DNA of 16,356 nt from JAVVFH01 sp032250585. Lineage in GTDB: Bacteria; Pseudomonadota; Gammaproteobacteria; Xanthomonadales; SZUA-36. Positions within the stretch are counted from its first letter, which is position 1; every line of letters starts with the position of its first letter. The position numbers were made by a program, and so were the translations under genes. The notes beneath the pieces were generated by a model that saw only the letters and a list, made by a program, of their open reading frames with translations, was not told where the DNA came from and made no database searches. Where the stretch lies: positions 1-16,356 of the forward strand of contig JAVVFH010000055.1 of assembly GCA_032250585.1 (NCBI GenBank), written 5' to 3'. Positions 14,758 through 16,356 of the stretch are shown here, in pieces.

Positions 14758-15339
14758 TCAGTTCCCCTCGACGAGGGGCTTTAGCTTCAGATCGATTGCT
14801 TCGCGTGCGCGAAAAATACGCGATCGGACGGTTCCGATCGGGCAGTCCATCGTCGTCGCGATGTCTTCATAGCTCATGCCCTCGATCTCGCGAAGCATGA
14901 TGGCCGTTCTCAAATCATCGGGCAGTTGCGCGATCGTGTCGTACACCGTCTGCCTGATTTCGTCGCGCATCAACTCATTTTCCGGAGTGCCCTGCTCCTT
15001 GAGTCGACTTTCGATGTCATACTGTTCGGCGTCGGCGGCATCGATGTCGAAAGCCGGCGGCCGGCGTTTACGGGCGACAAGCCAGTTCTTCGCCGTATTG
15101 ATCGCGATCCGATAGAGCCAGGTGTAAAAAGCGCTGTCGCCCCGGAATCGCTCGATGGCTCGGTAAGCCTTTATGAAGGCCTCCTGCGCAATGTCCATTG
15201 CATCAGCCTGGTCGGAAACGTAGCGGCCCACCAGACTGATGATCCGGTGCTGATATTTATTGATGAGCAGGTCGAAGGCTTGCTTGTCACCCTTCTGTAC
15301 CCGCTCTACCAGCAATTGATCGACCTCTGCTTCGCTCAT
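14758..15339 (-). CDS. rpoE: RNA polymerase sigma factor RpoE (AlgU type)
   Basis: ECF sigma factor directing transcription of envelope-stress genes. From the ATG at 15339 it is 193 residues, the usual size, and very close in motif to AlgU. Region 2 includes DQADAMDIAQEAFIKAYRAI and FRGDSAFYTWLYRIAINTAKN. Region 4 includes LPDDLRTAIMLREIEGMSYEDIA and the recognition-helix segment CPIGTVRSRIFRAREAI. GGAG lies 9 bases upstream. The same frame is open back to 15621, and an in-frame ATG at 15447 also has a good ribosome site (GAGGGAG); it would add 36 poorly conserved residues. First gene of the rpoE-rseABC-degP run, with RseA as its direct inhibitor. Confidence 0.96.
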   Translation of the reverse strand: MSEAEVDQLLVERVQKGDKQAFDLLINKYQHRIISLVGRYVSDQADAMDIAQEAFIKAYRAIERFRGDSAFYTWLYRIAINTAKNWLVARKRRPPAFDIDAADAEQYDIESRLKEQGTPENELMRDEIRQTVYDTIAQLPDDLRTAIMLREIEGMSYEDIATTMDCPIGTVRSRIFRAREAIDLKLKPLVEGN

Positions 15340-15550
15340 GCGCGCAGGCTCCGAAACTTCTTGGTGGGCCTTTGCAGCCGGCCGCCCGGTAACTGCACCG
15401 GTTTGCGGCTCGGCCTGTGTGGCCAGTGGTTTGCATAGCGCCGTCATAGACGTCGGCTCCCTCTGCTGAGCATAACACGCTGCCCTGTTTGCCAAGACCC
15501 CCTGTCGGCGGAAACACTGCGCTTTCCGGCAACAAGCTGTCACTGTCTGC

Positions 15551-15578
15551 TGTGACACACCCCGGAACGGGTAGTTCC
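15551..15578 (-). promoter_or_regulatory. Sigma-E-type autoregulatory promoter of rpoE
   Basis: On the - strand, GGAACTA (15578-15572), 16 bp, then TCACA (15555-15551). This is one mismatch in each box from the GGAACTT / TCAAA sigma-E pattern. The -35 is part of a perfect 7-bp inverted repeat CCGGAAC / GTTCCGG with a 5-base centre (15562-15580). Transcripts would have a leader of about 200 bases before the ATG at 15339. Autoregulation of rpoE is well established in relatives. Confidence 0.65.
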
Positions 15579-15591
15579 GGATCGCCGGCAA

Positions 15592-15621
15592 TTTATCGGA
15601 CCGCTCGTGGATGCAAGTCAA
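15592..15621 (-). promoter_or_regulatory. Candidate sigma-70 promoter upstream of rpoE
   Basis: On the - strand, TTGACT (15621-15616, 5 of 6 matches), 18 bp, then GATAAA (15597-15592, 4 of 6). It lies just upstream of the sigma-E-type promoter and could supply basal rpoE transcription before autoregulation starts. Confidence 0.4.
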
Positions 15622-15630
15622 CCGGGCGGG

Positions 15631-15639
15631 TGCGATAAT
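15631..15639 (+). promoter_or_regulatory. Candidate extended -10 promoter of the aldehyde dehydrogenase gene
   Basis: TGCGATAAT is an extended -10 (TGn then GATAAT) on the + strand, 54 bases before the ATG at 15693. No good -35 is present at 17 bp. The 353 bases between the rpoE and aldehyde dehydrogenase starts therefore hold divergent promoters and the long rpoE leader, with nothing else recognised. Confidence 0.4.
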
Positions 15640-15692
15640 AGACCCCTGAGCATCAAACCCTTTTCATTCGCTGCACAAGGCCTGACACCATC

Positions 15693-16356
15693 ATGCAATT
15701 TCTGGAGCAACTCGGAATCGACGAGTTCAATTCCGGCGCCTACTTCGGCGACGGCGAATGGTCGACCTCACAGAACCAGGGCGTCATCGAATCCATCAAT
15801 CCCGCCAGCGGCGAGGTCATCGCGCGCACCTACGGCGCCTCGGTGGAAGACTATGAGCGCGTTATGGAGACCGCCCGCCACGTGTCCGGGCACTGGCGCC
15901 GTGTGCCGGCACCGCGCCGCGGCGAAGCCGTGCGGCTGTGCACCGATGCGCTGCGCAGGCATAAAGATGCACTCGGCAGCCTGGTCAGCCTGGAAATGGG
16001 CAAGATCAAAGCGGAAGGCGACGGCGAAGTCCAGGAAATGATCGACATCGGTGATTTCGCCCTGGGTCAGTCGCGCATGCTGTACGGCTACACCATGCAT
16101 TCGGAACGCCCGCAACACCGAATGTACGAGCAATGGCATCCCTTCGGCGTGGTCGGCGTGATTTCCGCCTTCAATTTCCCGGTAGCGGTCTGGTCCTGGA
16201 ATGCCTTCCTGTCTGCCATCTGCGGCAACGCAACCGTCTGGAAGCCTTCGCCCAAGGGCGCGTTGTGCTGCGTGGCGGTCCAGAACATCTGCAATGCAGC
16301 GCTGGAAGACGCCGGTTTCCCGGCCATCTTCCTCAGTTTCATGGAACCGGGCCACG
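15693..16356 (+). CDS. ALDH7 (antiquitin-like) aldehyde dehydrogenase, 5' part
   Basis: NAD(P)-dependent aldehyde dehydrogenase. ALDH7 members oxidise alpha-aminoadipic semialdehyde (piperideine-6-carboxylate) in lysine breakdown. The first 221 residues lie in the window and the gene continues past the right edge. The family pattern is clear: INPASGEVIAR, ASVEDYERVMETAR, PAPRRGEAVRLCTDALR, LGSLVSLEMGKIKAEGDGEV, SRMLYGYTMHSERP, and the cofactor-binding stretch PFGVVGVISAFNFPVAVWSW with GNATVWKPSP. The Glu-Met-Gly-Lys and Pro-Ala-Pro blocks resemble antiquitin more than other ALDH groups. The catalytic Glu and Cys lie outside the window. Divergent from rpoE, where Pseudomonas often has nadB. 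An AmaB-like role is plausible; no lysine-pathway neighbour is visible. Confidence 0.88.
   Translation, partial: MQFLEQLGIDEFNSGAYFGDGEWSTSQNQGVIESINPASGEVIARTYGASVEDYERVMETARHVSGHWRRVPAPRRGEAVRLCTDALRRHKDALGSLVSLEMGKIKAEGDGEVQEMIDIGDFALGQSRMLYGYTMHSERPQHRMYEQWHPFGVVGVISAFNFPVAVWSWNAFLSAICGNATVWKPSPKGALCCVAVQNICNAALEDAGFPAIFLSFMEPGH

Noticed and set aside
15768..16355. 195-codon - strand open frame at the right edge
   Set aside because: It is antisense to the ALDH7 coding sequence, whose family motifs run continuously on the + strand.

Overview
The window reads as a gammaproteobacterial chromosome of fairly high G+C. The gene order rpoE-rseA-rseB-rseC-degP/mucD-lepA-lepB-(DUF4845)-rnc-era-recO-pdxJ is the arrangement familiar from Pseudomonas-like and related non-enteric Gammaproteobacteria. 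The genus cannot be named from this sequence alone.

Left end (1-1810), accessory DNA. Bases 1-220 are non-coding and carry T-rich tracts about every 22 bp, with short palindromes between many of them. An integron-integrase gene (intI, + strand) starts at 235. It matches the family well up to the HxxR box at 1041, then is cut off, losing its catalytic tyrosine. Immediately after, on the - strand, lies a complete higBA toxin-antitoxin pair. Its flanks behave like an integron gene cassette (1061-1808): the higA stop codon lies inside an attC-like R'' box, and the opposite border carries the exact complement that box requires. The higBA promoter is embedded in a two-layer concentric palindrome.

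Middle (1877-4744). A large exported AsmA/YdbH-like protein of unknown function (- strand) is divergent, with a 33-bp gap, from a response regulator (+ strand) that appears to join a receiver domain to an HPt-like domain.

Right part (4826-15692). Twelve genes lie on the - strand in one long run. It begins with the envelope-stress sigma factor RpoE (AlgU type), its anti-sigma factor RseA, RseB and RseC, and a MucD/DegP-type periplasmic protease. These sense and treat misfolded envelope proteins. The run continues with LepA (elongation factor 4), signal peptidase I, a small DUF4845 membrane protein, RNase III, Era, RecO and PdxJ. Several junctions overlap or are separated by only a few bases, so the genes are probably co-transcribed in blocks. 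Wider gaps upstream of lepA (103 bp) and upstream of the DUF4845 gene (150 bp) are the likely internal promoter positions. A good sigma-E-type promoter lies upstream of rpoE, which implies positive autoregulation, and a sigma-70-like one lies further out.

Right edge. An ALDH7-family (antiquitin-like) aldehyde dehydrogenase gene runs divergently from rpoE and leaves the window incomplete. I saw no tRNA, rRNA, CRISPR array or complete IS element.
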